This document shows, in pieces, positions 45,794-56,900 of a DNA stretch of 64,000 nucleotides. The stretch lies in assembly GCA_003439945.1 (NCBI GenBank), contig QVRM01004004.1:310001-374000 (forward strand), given 5' to 3'. Under the pieces are notes generated by a model. The model saw only the letters and a list, made by a program, of their open reading frames with translations. It searched no databases and had not been told where the DNA came from. The position numbers and the translations under genes are program-made. This stretch comes from Dermanyssus gallinae (taxonomy: Eukaryota; Arthropoda; Arachnida; Mesostigmata; Dermanyssidae). Each line of letters begins with the position of its first letter. Position 1 is the stretch's first letter.

Positions 45794-48793
45794 GGTGTGA
45801 ATGTGTATCCTCATTATTTTATAGTTTCTTTCTTGCTGTCGTCAGCCCATCGCACCTAATATCGACGCGGCGTTTCCTCTGCAAACTGCCAATGAAAGCA
45901 GCTGCCTCAGAAAGTCGTCTTCGCGTGCATCTCCAGTGTTTGCTTATATTTGATCACTTAAGTCTTTAATAAATGTCCTTGTTCTTCTGCTGACTGGGCC
46001 CATTGTCTCCATTGCAATCGGCACGAGATTGTATCTAGACTCTAACTCTGTGTATTAACGCCACTTTTCTTTCTCTGCGTGTTCGGCAACCCATCCCGCC
46101 TCGGCAGCGCTGTGGCACACATAAGACGGTGCGGCTGTGCAGGGGACTGTCGCATCCCAAACCAGGCATTTGCCTTTTTTCTACGGCGGAATAGTGACAC
46201 CGTCGGGCCTTTTATCGTCATGAAGTCCTAGTCTGGGTTCCAGCATGCTAGGTATTCCTGCTCTCCGGAGAGCTCTTTGAATCACTGCATTTATTTCTGT
46301 GTGCCTGGGAGCCCGACCTTGGCTTTTGATGCAGCTCAACGGGTGGAGGCCATTCTTCTCTTCTGGTTTTCCACAGGCCTTGCAAATGTGTGGTTCGCAT
46401 ATCGACCCGCCGATTCTCAGAGCCGACACCATGCGGAATGAGACGTTGTCCAGCATGGTGCCGAGCTGTGGCGACGGGAGAGCCCTAAGGAATCCACCGC
46501 TGAAGGTGTCTCGTGCGGCCAAGAAGACTGCCTTCTCCGTAGAAGACTCAAGGCTTTCGGTGATCTCACGGGCTATAACTTTACATCTGTAGTTATCAAG
46601 CACTCTCTGCGTTACACGTTTCTCCCAAGGACCTGGATCCAACTTCAGCTTGACAAGCGACTCTGCCTCCTGCTTAGCTATGTGCAGCCGGTGGTGAGCA
46701 CTTGGGTCGACTAGCACCTCTGCCAGCGGGCTGAATTCTAGCACAGACGCGGCGTTACATATGGGTGCCAATTCTATTGCTGATCAAACACCCAGTCCAC
46801 CTTCTCTTATGGGGAGGCTTGCTCTTCGCCACGTATCGTCCGTGAAATCGATGTTAAGGACTTCACTCAGTATGTCTCTCGTAGAGTCGTCATACGCTTG
46901 CAGGGCGTCGAGACATTGGCTTGTCGGTGAGGTGCGCAATGTGTAGTTGAATTTCGGGGAACCTAAACTATATCTCCAAAGACATAGTGCAGCTTGTGAG
47001 TGCATGGCCAACAAACGAGGCCGTAACTGCAGCAACGCCCGGCGTTTTTCTGTTAAGGTCTTGTAAATACTTTGTGGACTAAGTGGAGCCCCAAGAACTT
47101 CCAACTCGGCCGGGTTAACTTGCTTACAGCCTGGTAGAACGGCAGCAATGGTTTTGCGTGCTTCGTCTCGTTCCTGGGTGTCCCCCCAACCGTTATAACT
47201 TCGCACGTGGAAAGATTGAGGATTGCCCCTCCTTCATTTGCAAACTCTATTACCTTAAGTAGGTCAGCGGCCACCACTTCTGCCGGTCCTCCTAATGTAC
47301 CATCATCCAGGTACCAGATGTTCAATGGGCTTCTCATTCGTGCCACTAGACTGGAGATTCCCAGACTGAACAAGGCGGGGCCTAGTGGGTCCCCTTGTTG
47401 CACTCCATTTGTTGATTTAAGTGGCTCTTTGTCACACCAGGATAGAAGTGATGAGTTCCTGTAGCATTGCCATACAAGTGGAAAGAGTTTCGGTACGTGT
47501 AGTCTTACTTCTTCTAATATTACGTCGCGTCGTATTGTGTTAAAAGCATTGCTAAAATCTAGCTTCACTAAAACCCGCACAGGACCGTCTGTTTCGATGT
47601 ATGCTCGTACAGCGTGAACGGCTGCCTCCGCGCCTCCTTTTATAGAAACCCCTACTTGCCTTGCTCCTAAAGCTTTTGTTATGGATCCCTTACTGATCGC
47701 GATGGCCACCTTTGCTACAAGCCTTCGGATTGTAAGGCCACATGCTATAGGTCTGATTGAACCGTCCTTCTTTTTTAGGGCCGTGAGATTTGCCCCGTAA
47801 AAGGTCGTCAGGCAAGAAAAAGGCAGGCTGCTGTTTAGTGCTGGGGCCACCAGAGAGCAAACTTCTTCCAGAAGTCTCCCGGATGAGGGTACTGAGTTGT
47901 CAAGCATGTCCCGGAGATGTCGGGGACGCAGCCCATCTAATCCAGGTCTAGATGCTACGGCGAAAGATCGGACGGCGTCAACAACCAATTTATGATATAC
48001 GGTGTGTCCTCTTGTTGTTACTGGTGCCTGGAGGGATCCTAGGCGTTCGCTTGCGTCTGCTAATGGAGGGGGTGCTTCTTTCTTAACTCCTGCTCCGTGT
48101 GATCCTTAAATGGTGCGAAAGAGTCGGTCGAAAGAAGGATCCGTGTGGCGGAACGTACATCACCTTCAGCTAATTTGCGCTCTGCCATCTTCCCCCTGTC
48201 GGGATCTGTATCAAGTGATGTGTCGTACTGTATAATGTTACGGTTACACTCGTCTAAGAGACTTGCAAGTGTTTTCCACCGCGATTGAGTAACGTTCTTC
48301 CTGATTATTTGGCATGATGACCGATCATTGTTTCTCAGTGCTGGGATGCGTAGCAAGAGTATTGGCATTATTAGAAGCTTCTCCCAGGACGCATTGTCTT
48401 TCCTTGTGTTGAAGTTGGAAAGTGCTTCAGCGTATGCTGCGCAGCATATTTCTCTAACTCCTCTGGGTATCACTTTGACTAGTTTAATGTTTCGATGCAC
48501 CCGGGCCAGGGAACGAATTAGCGTAATTGAGTCGAGGGTCGTATCCGATGGCCTGTTCGGGTCGTCTTGTGCCGAAAGCGACGCAGGCGACGACGTGTCT
48601 CTTAAGGGTTGACTGAGTGGAGGCCGGGTATCTGCCGGATGGAGACGTGTCGTATGCATACGCAAGCCCCGGAGTGACCTTAGGGACTTCCTGCATATTT
48701 CGCAGGTATATGACTGTTGTGATCGTAGTTGGGGTTGATCGGGGTTTGTATGGGCTGAAGGTAGGGAGCTCATGGTTAACTCGTAGTTTTCTG
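45794..48793 (-). mobile_element. RLE-type retrotransposon, nearly full ORF2, broken (copy A)
   Basis: The minus strand runs from a (TAA)n tract (48794-48881) through a 20-base leader, a C2H2 finger, reverse transcriptase, CCHC finger and endonuclease to a 3' UTR that stops short near 45794. Compared with the copies at 10.2 and 50.8 kb it lacks the last part of the tail and the expected 3' (TAA)n, so the 3' end was lost after insertion. No gag-like ORF1 precedes it: either it is 5'-truncated exactly ahead of ORF2 or this family has one ORF. Confidence 0.92.
45960..48773 (-). pseudogene. ORF2 of copy A: C2H2 finger, reverse transcriptase, CCHC finger, RLE endonuclease
   Basis: The N-terminus at 48773 carries CEICRKSLRSLRGLRMHTTR..H. 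A frameshift near 48060-48075 leads to the reverse transcriptase: GLDGLRPRHLRD, KLDFSNAFNTIRRD (motif A), NGVQQGDPLGPALFSLG (motif B), IWYLDDGTLGG (motif C). Frameshifts near 47200 and 46780 follow. The C-terminal part has CKACGKPEEKNGLHPLSC (CCHC), INAVIQRALRRAGIP, RPDGVTIPP then a stop replacing Trp, KKGKCLVWDATV-type sequence, and LAVCRGNAASILGAMG-like end. RPD...D is the PD-(D/E)XK nuclease signature used by R2-group elements to nick their target. Confidence 0.92.
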
Positions 48794-48880
<87 letters not shown>

Positions 48881-48881
48881 T
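48794..48881. repeat. (ATT)n tract joining copies A and B
   Basis: Near-perfect ATT units. On the minus strand it is both the 3' tail of copy B and the 5' flank of copy A. Confidence 0.97.
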
Positions 48882-49867
48882 ATAAAAAAATGTTACAGTT
48901 GTGAGGTCTGAACGTATTATTGCAAAGTTTTTTTAAAATAATTAGTTCACTCCATGGCGCCTAAAACAGATGCCGCGTTCCCTCTGCAAACGGCCAAGGA
49001 CAAAGCTTGCCTCAAGAATTGACCCTCTCTTCGGTCGTTCGTGACCTCCTGAATTCGCTTACTTAAATCTTTGAGAAATGCTTCGGTTCCCTTGCTGATT
49101 GGTCCTAGTGTCTCCATGGCGATAGGCACAAATATATATCTTGTTTCCAGTCCAGCATATTTAAACCGTTTTCTGGCGTCCGCGTGCTTTGCTACCCACC
49201 CCGGCTCAACGGAGCTGTGGTGTAAATAGGAAGCTGCGGTTGTGCACGAAACCGTTGCATCCCAAGCTAGGGACTTTCCATGTGACCATAATGCAATGGT
49301 CACCCCATCAGGTCTTTCTTCGCCAGCGGACACTAAACCTCTCGGTTCAAGTGTAGATGGTATACCGGCTTTCCTAAGGTACCTTATGATCACACTGTTT
49401 AGTTCAGAATGTCTGGACGATCTACCGGCGCTCTTCGGGCAACTCAGTGGGTGTAGGCCACTGGAATCTACCATCTCCCCACACAGTTTGCACTGAAACG
49501 GCTCGCAGACGCTAGCGCCGATTCTAAGTGCTGACATCATGCGGAAATAGTTGGGATCCAGCATGGTGCCGAGCTGAGGCGAGGGTAAGGCTTTAAGCCA
49601 ACCCCCACTGAGGTTATCTTGTGCCGTTAAGAATACGGCGCGGTCTCTCCGGGAAACAAGCTCGTCTAAGATTTCTCTGCTCTTTTTTTGCTTTTGAGCT
49701 TATCTAGGTTATATTGGCTAGGATATTCTTCTAAAGGGCCCGGGTCTAGCATGGTTCTAATAGTGTCCCGTGCTTTACTGGTTTCATATCTTATTTGTGG
49801 TCGAACTGCCTCTTGCACTAACGAAGCTGCCACCGGACCAAATTGCACCAGTGAAGCAGCGTAGCAG
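48882..49867 (-). mobile_element. RLE-type retrotransposon, 5'-truncated (copy B)
   Basis: A minus-strand fragment of a subfamily related to copy A, with (TAA)n at both ends (49868-49955 and 48794-48881). It begins in the region before the CCHC finger and ends with a 3' UTR (TGCAATAATACGTTCAGACC, then CTCACAACTGTAACA) running into TAA units. Confidence 0.92.
48947..49864 (-). pseudogene. C-terminal part of copy B ORF2 (CCHC finger and RLE endonuclease)
   Basis: The first frame (49848-49666) covers VRPQIRYETSKARDTIRTML and related linker; after a frameshift, 49564-48947 is open without stops. It contains CKLCGEMVDSSGLHPLSC (CCHC), LNSVIIRYLRKAGIPS, ERPDGVTIALW and KSLAWDATVSCTT (nuclease core), FVPIAMETLGPISKG and the terminal LAVCRGNAASVLGAME. 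The nuclease domain is intact here, which makes it the best template for comparing the domain among the copies. Confidence 0.9.

Positions 49868-49955
<88 letters not shown>
49868..49955. repeat. (ATT)n tract, 5' flank of copy B
   Basis: Near-perfect ATT units followed by ATTAATTAGTTAAC. Confidence 0.97.
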
Positions 49956-49957
<2 letters not shown>

Positions 49958-50426
49958 TAGTTAACATTACTATTATAGACATGGTTATTGCATTAATATT
50001 CCATGACATTATAATTACATTATTACGAACAATAACATTATATGTTAACACTATCTTATTAATTAACATTTTTATGTGGTATTGCTGCTGCTTCTCTAGT
50101 GATGACGAAGTGGTTGCTGTGGCTGTCGCGCAATGAGTTGTTGAAATCACTGTTGGCGCCACTTTGTAGATTAGCTGTTCCAACATCCAAATTTAGCTGA
50201 GCAGCCGTTAGAAATCGAATTTAAATGGCAGCGGCGTGCCGCTGGGAGCCTACGGACCGTTACGCGAATGGTTTCGTTTTGCTTCACCATTTCGTGTGGA
50301 TCTTAACAGCCTAATGGCTGCTCGAGCCTCTGTCGCATAGTCACACACAGTACACCAAACCGATCACTGAGTTACAGGCATCACTCCGGCATGTCACTTC
50401 CTAGGTTCGCCATCCTGCACACACAC

Positions 50427-50604
50427 GAATAGACGTGTTTTCTCGGAGCTCGACATGCACACGTCCGCACTGAAGACGACTGCGAATCGTGTCCAGAGGA
50501 TAGAAGACACTCATGGCAACTGTGGCGCCGGCCGCTCCGGACACAGCGTGCACGAGCGTATCGTAGGTGAACAGCCGGTCCATGAGCACTTTCGATAGAG
50601 CCAT
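50427..50604 (-). CDS. SLC25A17: Peroxisomal carrier PMP34-like, first coding exon
   Basis: The ATG at 50602-50604 opens MALSKVLMDRLFTYDTLVHA, then VSGAAGATVAMSVFYPLDTI and RSRLQ. LVHA(V/A)(S/A)GA-G...AM(S/T)VF(Y/F)PLDT.R.RLQ is the first-helix signature of PMP34/SLC25A17, including the carrier motif PxDxxR (PLDTIR). PMP34 carries CoA, FAD and related nucleotides across the peroxisomal membrane. The open frame continues to a TAG at 50401; the exon end is uncertain, with GT candidates near 50451 and 50426. Further exons would lie at lower coordinates but I see none in this window. An in-frame upstream start exists at 50661. The remaining two repeats of the carrier are missing, so it could also be a stray exon copy. 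Confidence 0.6.
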
Positions 50605-50677
50605 TGTTGCTGCGGTTGCGGCGAATCGTACGAATCGGCACGACCGTAACACCGTACGCAAGCTCCAATCACGCTCA

Positions 50678-50764
<87 letters not shown>
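50678..50764. repeat. (ATT)n tract, 3' boundary of copy C
   Basis: Near-perfect ATT units, beginning about 75 bases upstream of the PMP34-like ATG. Confidence 0.97.
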
Positions 50765-51306
50765 TATTTTCATTAATATGTGTTAGGACAATACAATTGT
50801 GAGGTGTGAATGTGTATTCTCATTATTTTATAGTTTCTTTCTTGCTGTCGTCAGCCCATCGCACCTAATATCGACGCGGCGTTTCCTCTGCAAGCTGCCA
50901 ATGAAAGAAGCTGCCTCAGAAAGTCGCCTTCGCGTGCATCTCCAGTGTTTGCTTGTATTCGATCTATTAAGTCTTTAATAAATGTCCTTGTTCTTCTGCT
51001 GACGGGGCCCATTGTCTCCATTGCAATCGGCACAAAATTGTATCTAGACTCTAACTCTGTGTATTTATGCCACTTTTCTTTCTCTGCGTGTTCGGCCACC
51101 CATCCCGCCTCGGTAGCGCTGTGGCACACATAAGACGGTGCGGCTGTGCAGGAGACTGTCGCATCCTAACCCAGGCATTTGCCTTTTTTCCACGGCGGAA
51201 TAGTGACACCGTCAGGCCTTTTATCGTCATGAAGTCTTTCCTAGTCTGGGTTCCAGCATGCTAGGTATTCCTGCCCTCCGGAGAGCTCTTTGAATCACTG
51301 CATTTA

Positions 51307-51308
<2 letters not shown>
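50765..51308 (-). mobile_element. RLE-type retrotransposon, 5'-truncated (copy C)
   Basis: The minus strand starts within INAVIQRALRRAGIPSMLEP, continues through RPDGVTIPPWKK and the block CHSATEAGWVAEHAEKEKWH, and ends LAACRGNAASILGAMG (stop near 50851) with a 3' UTR closely matching that at 10.15-10.21 kb. A (TAA)n tract lies on each side. Frames shift near 51170. The truncation point is a TAA triplet (ATAAATGC), consistent with microhomology to the target. Confidence 0.92.

Positions 51309-51373
<65 letters not shown>
51309..51373. repeat. (ATT)n tract, 5' flank of copy C
   Basis: Near-perfect ATT units. Confidence 0.97.
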
Positions 51374-51374
<1 letters not shown>

Positions 51375-51889
51375 GGAAACAGTTTCAGCGTTTTTGTGGG
51401 AGAATTCCGAAAACCGTGGCGAATCCTCAACGGAAGAATGCTGGACGACTGTGTGCGCAATGTCGTCTGCCTGTCCGGGGATGCGCAGGATGAAAGTGTT
51501 CGTTGTCGGCCTCTCAACGCTGTGTTACAGCTGGCCCGTTAAAACCTGCGCGCGTCTCCGAAGTTCCAAGCCCGCCCACTCCTGCGTCAACGCCTGGAGA
51601 GTGACCTCCCGAGCGCGCGAGTTCAGGTTCCCATCCAGTCGCGTCTCGGTCTTCTCGCTAGCCAGCAAGTCCCACGCGCAGCCGAGCGTAGCGAGACTCA
51701 ATTTACTACGGCTACTGGGGTCATCCAGCAGGGCGCATCGGGACTCAATTTGCTACTGCAGTGTATCAAAAATGATTCGCAGACGCAGCCTGCAGCTCTT
51801 GGGAGGGGGGGGGGGGGGGTGGCGTTGTGCTGAAATAGTAGGTAATGTATTGATGGTCTGAGAGGTTCTCGCGACATCGGATTGTACAA
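51374..51889. other. GC-rich sequence, no recognised gene
   Basis: A plus frame (51394-51861) is open for 155 codons but is Ser/Arg-rich without motifs. A run of 13 G lies at about 51806. It could hold the promoter of the PMP34-like gene on the minus strand, displaced by copy C; this is a guess. Confidence 0.25.
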
Positions 51890-52090
51890 GACTAATCTGT
51901 GGCGCTGGACAGGGCACGTTAGAACGGATGGTCACGTCGGCCAATGACGCTACAGAACGCAAGGTCAGATCCAGGATTCATTCGTGGTCTCTCTTACTGT
52001 TAACAAGTCTAGTAGCACCGCTAGTAATAGGCTTCCCCTGGCAATGGGCTGTGTTGAAGTCTCCCCCGATTATGTTCTGGTAATGATGTC
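51890..52090 (-). pseudogene. APE endonuclease relic of a non-LTR retrotransposon
   Basis: The minus frame reads YQNIIGGDFNTAHCQGKPIT (catalytic GGDFN), then RLVNSKRDHE, a stop, and ILDLTLRSVASLADVTIRS, the order GDxN ... LDL(V)L ... expected from an apurinic-type endonuclease. No reverse transcriptase follows on the minus strand. Confidence 0.5.
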
Positions 52091-53798
52091 CCCCGTGATT
52101 GATGAAGTCTGATTTTTGTAAACACATAGGTATAACATTAGGCAGGCTGCATTGAGTAGATGGCCGCTCTATCTACAACGTCAGAAATTATATGCAGTGC
52201 CTTGGTCAGTTCAGGTAGGGTGGAAAACCGAGGCGGTTCGGTACATAGCTGACGGACGGTTTGATGCTAGTACAGGAGCTGCGCGTAAGCGGCTTTTTAA
52301 AGATTCTGAGGCTCGAATAAAATCGATGTTTTTAGAAGCGGTCAAATGTTATGCTAAGTCTACGCACGGGGGCATGCAAGAATATAAGATCTATGATTCC
52401 ATGTTGTTCGGAGCACCTACAAGCGATGCGCCTTGACTGCATTGCTTGTACGCCAGACATTGTATAGAGGTAGCATAGTGCCTTTCTTACTGACACTGGT
52501 AACAGTGCGGCAGGGTATAGCATTTCCGCGAGACATGTCCGGACTTTCCGCGCTTGCAAGACAAACGATTTTTGGAAGGAAGTTTTTGCAGACCGTTTAG
52601 TGTTTGAAGCTAAGATATTTCGAGCACTGGAAAACATTCATCAGCTCATTCAGGCGGCAGCTAGACATCTGAAATGAAAGTGCTCACGGCGCCGTTGCCT
52701 CCATGCGACGTCTGGTGGGAATCTTTCTACGCAGGAAGAAGCCCTATCGTCTCGCGTTAGTTTAAAAGAGTTAAGAACAACGGCTTCCCTCTCCGTGCCA
52801 TCGAGTGTTAAGCCCTCAAGTAGATCGCCTGCGTTCAACGTTCTGTCGAGATTCCTAATAATCATCGTCTTAGTCTAGAGAGGCGTGTGGACGATTGTCG
52901 TAAACGAGGTCTGAATTTTAGTTAAATTGGCCAACTTAGTCGTAGCTTTTGGAGTCAATGCGCGTCCTGGCCATACCGAAGTATCTACTGAACGCGGAAC
53001 TAAGCCGGTAGTTAACCAGGTCGCATCGACACTACTGGTATCTCTTAACGGGGCGCGCAATCGATCATCTCCGAACGCATTCGCCGTGAGTACGACGGGA
53101 CACATAATCAATCTCCACGTACGCTTCGTTTCGATTACGGGTCTCCCGGCGAGTGGCATCTAATTATCGAGTTATTTCGAAATCACGCCAATTGATTTGC
53201 ACACCTCGCCCTGATGGTTGTTGTAACAGTACTACGGTGCACTACTCTACGCGTGTTAACGAGCGCTCAGTTTCTTCGACAATAAGTACAATGCTGTTAG
53301 CCACGCAATCTGTCTGACGATGTCGAAGTAGTTGGCGGAAAAGTCCGAGATTAGGCCGAGAAGTAAAGTTGTTTCGTTGTCATCGTCGTCGTTGTCATTT
53401 TTCGGCGGTAAGCGGTAAGCGCGGACATCTATCCACACGCAGTAGCGGGCGAACACGATCACACGTATCTCGAGGCTCCGGGTCACGGCTTACAGGTAGG
53501 GGGTGCGTCTCCGCCAAGGTATCTTAGCAGTGCTGCTGACGTCACCATTAGGTGAATTGGTGATCTGGCATGGCCGAGAACATTCTGCCTACCCTTAACG
53601 ATGATGACCTGCAAGTTGCTAGATCGACGGCATCGCATTGGGGCCAGATGACGGTCTACATATAAAAAAACGAATCGTTTGTCGTGGCGCCACCTTCGCA
53701 TGTTACCCATGCTATGTGTGACAATGTGCTCTAACTGATCGTGCTCAGATATCTAATCTCAATCAATATCCAAAACAACCGTTTATTCTCTCTACTTT

Positions 53799-53800
<2 letters not shown>
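52091..53800. other. No firmly supported gene
   Basis: A plus frame at 52152-52436 (AARKRLFKDSEARIKSMFLE) and its continuation to about 52676 (FWKEVFADRLVFEAKIFRAL) read protein-like but lack borders and family. The rest is unremarkable. Confidence 0.3.

Positions 53801-53802
<2 letters not shown>

Positions 53803-53840
<38 letters not shown>
53803..53840. repeat. (TA)n microsatellite
   Basis: Uninterrupted TA. Confidence 0.95.
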
Positions 53841-53844
<4 letters not shown>

Positions 53845-54018
53845 TACATATAAGGAGGCATTACTTGTGGTTCGCAGAGTTACAATGTCGTGATTATTTG
53901 TAACTCCCACTGTTTGTCTACACGTTTTGGAATACATATATATTATATCAAGGCAGTTTACCACGACTTTGTGTTATTCATACACTAAATTCGAAATCTA
54001 CTTCATGTTATGAATATA

Positions 54019-54115
54019 ATTTTACAATACAATACAAAGTCTCCTTTATTGAAAAAGGACGTGTTGAAATCACATTGTAGTCTTTACACGCATGGCCACG
54101 TCGCGAAACTCTTCA
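54019..54115 (-). mobile_element. 3' end fragment of the CR1/Jockey-like element
   Basis: On the minus strand the sequence ends in AATAAAGGAGACTTTGTATT followed by GTATTGTAAA. This matches the 3' end of the element at 41.8 kb (AATAAAGGAGACATTTGTATTG), including the last coding bases before the stop. It shows that the family has at least two insertions in the window. Confidence 0.75.
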
Positions 54116-54186
54116 TGCGAACGCATTATTTACCACCTTTGTGTATTGCAATGTACTGCTGCTTTGACGGCAGCACACGCAGTTTA

Positions 54187-54191
<5 letters not shown>

Positions 54192-54234
<43 letters not shown>

Positions 54235-54262
54235 CTAATATATCTATATATATATATTAGAA
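54192..54262. repeat. (TA)n microsatellite, interrupted
   Basis: TA tracts with AAATCTAATATATC between them. Confidence 0.95.
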
Positions 54263-54959
54263 AGAGAGAACGAAACCGTACTGAATACCTCTAGGGTCCG
54301 CACCTAGTCTACATCTGATTTTTCACACAGGTCTATAACGATGCATATTCATTCGTATATGCTCTGCTCGGACTCACCCTGTAGATCATTTCATTGGTCT
54401 ACCGCGCAGCGTGGTGTGCCGCCTTTGGACGCCGCCGGATAGGTGGGTCCACTCAAAGAAAGACGAAAGAGAGAAATAAAGATACCACTTTGGACTGACC
54501 CGCCCCTACGCGGCACAGCGTGCGTCTACGACCGCAATCGCTCATGCTAGAACAGAACCTCTTGAACTTGCCCTTAAGGGACGACGAGGTCGCTGCCGCC
54601 GGACCGCGGAGCCAGCCCAATAGACAGTGTCGACTAGTCCAGATGGGATTGCCAACGAGCATTAGCACAGTCGAAGCACGCATTGGCAGGCCGGCTTTGT
54701 CGTCTATTCACACAGACACTTGAAGGGTTCACATTCCCCGAGCACGAAACAACCCCTAAAGACTTACTTTTCTTTTTAAGAGAAAAGCGCTGATGACGTG
54801 GCCGATTCGCGCCTTTATCAGGATACTGAGTCGGAACACACTTATAAAATGGCCATACAAAGCGTGCTAAAACTGTGGAAAACGCCCCTCTAACGTAGCA
54901 ATTCGGCATAAAGAACGAAGGGCAACACAGGACGCTATCTATGTTGTCCAGTCTCAGGT

Positions 54960-55860
54960 TGGGCGGGTGTTGGCAAAACTCGCAACGTCCTCGACTGTGT
55001 AAAGGCCTTTGATAAAGTCACCCATCCACCATCAACTAGTTGATTCGTTTCGACAAGCTGAAGTAGGTGCTTCTGTCCTTAGAGTGCTCTCCAGCTTCTT
55101 TGCTGAGGGCTGCCTTGAGGTAGACATGCGGGGCGGCGAGCCTATGGACCTGAAGCAAAGCATGCAGAGAATTCCGCTCAGCTGGCTTGTGCTCGCCCTA
55201 CCTATCGCTGGCCTAGCCCACCTGATGTAGGAGGAGTTTAGTAACGCAGTTGTCACAATGTATGCAGATGGCGTCGTGGTTGGCGCACAGCGGTCTCAGA
55301 GATACTTTTTCTTCGACACTTTTTCTTCGGGAACACTGAAGCTTACCTAAACGGTGAACTTAAAAGAGACGAAAGCGATTAAGTTTTGCAGAGTAGATTG
55401 ATCGACTGCGGCAGATAAAATTTCCGTGGTAGCCAACTGCTTGAGCCGGTCAATTTCTTTCTATATTTGGGTCGTAGGGTACATTATATAGGAACGATCT
55501 TTCCAGAGTACATCGCTAACAGGTACCAGGCGGCAAGTGCATTAGTGCATATAGAGGTGAGAGAAGTTCGAATGCAGTCTCTGGGTGCTGCAGTGCGAGT
55601 CTTCGAATTTGAGATTTTACCGGTGTCGACTGATTGGTAGTACGTCCTAGTGGGTTTTGGCAATACCTCTCACTAACAAACTTCACAGATGCTTTTCAAT
55701 ATGCTACACAAAACAGGTCTTTTGTCTACCGCGTTTGGCATGAAGGCGATTCATATATCAGCCAGTAGGCTGCAGGGGGCCAGTAGTAGAAACAATTAGA
55801 GTCCGGTTTAAGTCACTAGTCACTGGGAAGGAATGGCATGCACTGGTCGTCATGTGTACA
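54960..55860 (+). pseudogene. Decayed reverse transcriptase of a non-LTR element
   Basis: Broken plus frames read VLDCVKAFDKVTH (motif A), QRIPLSWLVLALPIAGLAHL (motif B region, from an RQGIPLSPLLFALYIAGL-like ancestor) and VTMYADGVVVGAQ (motif C with the second Asp changed to Gly). The downstream part to 55860 resembles the relic at 31 kb. Several stops and shifts make it inactive. Confidence 0.65.
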
Positions 55861-56279
55861 CAACGAATATTGTGGCTACCATCACCTGGTATGCTTTACT
55901 TGTATTGTAAATGCAAATCGCCTGCGACATAAATCAAATAGAAAACATATTTTATTAATGTTGATCTCGTGGCCTAAACCTAAGATCCGACAAGGGATTA
56001 ATTGTTTGCGCTAACTTGTTCGATCCATAGCCACAATGAAACACAATATTGTTTAAAAACGGTAAACCACCGCGTACAATACTCTTCGGCCCGTTACCCG
56101 AGCCCATTCGATTCACCCTTGTACCAGACCAGCCAAACTTGTAGAATAGTAGTCCCTAGAAAAATTACAAAACTTAAACATAAATATTATCTTTATTGGT
56201 ACTAAATACTTCCTACCATATCTGGTTTCTGCTAAATACGAGTAAAAAAAATTCTTTTAAATGTGACCCCCTAGACCTG

Positions 56280-56900
56280 AACCTCACAGCTCGAACTTTG
56301 CCGAAGTGTCTGCCTTGAATCTGCCACGACTCACAAACGACATCTTGTAGCGTCTTATTCCTCTTCTAACAACAACTGGTGAAATGCATTGATGGAACCA
56401 TATCTGTAGACCGTGCAAGCATTGGCGGGAAGCGTCCCTCATATAGGAAGTTCAGCGGCTTCAAATTCGGCGAGTGCGGTGGCCATTCTTTGGCAGATAT
56501 GATGAGCATTCGTGCACGAACCCCCGGCCAGACTTAAGTTTGTTTGGTTTTATGAGAAGGCGCCAAATCCTGTTAAAACGTAAACCGTCTACGTCTTTAA
56601 GATGTTCTTTGGTCCACGGCATCAGATGCCCGTTAAAAATGTAGCTGCCTGTTAACTTCATAGTGAACGAACACGAGCGGCGAGTGCCAGTCACTGGTAA
56701 TATCGGCCCACACCATCATTGAGGCTGGTGCTTACATGCTCGTGGCTTGCTGTCACACGTCGTTAGATCCTTGTAGCCCAATCGTTTTTGCCAGTTCACA
56801 GAGTGAACATGCTTTTTATCCGAAAAAAAACGGTGTTTAGAAGTTTGCTGCAAGCGTAACGGGCGAGAAGAGCGCAAGCTTTTTTCGCAACAAAAGTCTT
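56280..56900 (-). pseudogene. Decayed DDE transposase (IS630-Tc1-mariner superfamily)
   Basis: Minus-strand frames, with stops and shifts, read FFSDKKHVHSVNWQKRLGY (first catalytic region, from FSDEK), VWADITSDWHSPLVFVH, F-stop-QDLAPSHKTKQT (second, from FQQDxAPxH) and AKEWPPHSPNLKPLNF (third, from WPPxSPDLNPLD, with Asn replacing both Asp). The WPP.SP motif and order fit Tc1-like or DD37-41-type members rather than the DD34D mariners elsewhere in the window. Terminal repeats were not found. Confidence 0.65.

Noticed and set aside
51394..51861. 155-codon plus frame in GC-rich DNA
   Set aside because: Ser/Arg-rich with no motif and competing open frames; GC richness alone makes long open frames likely.
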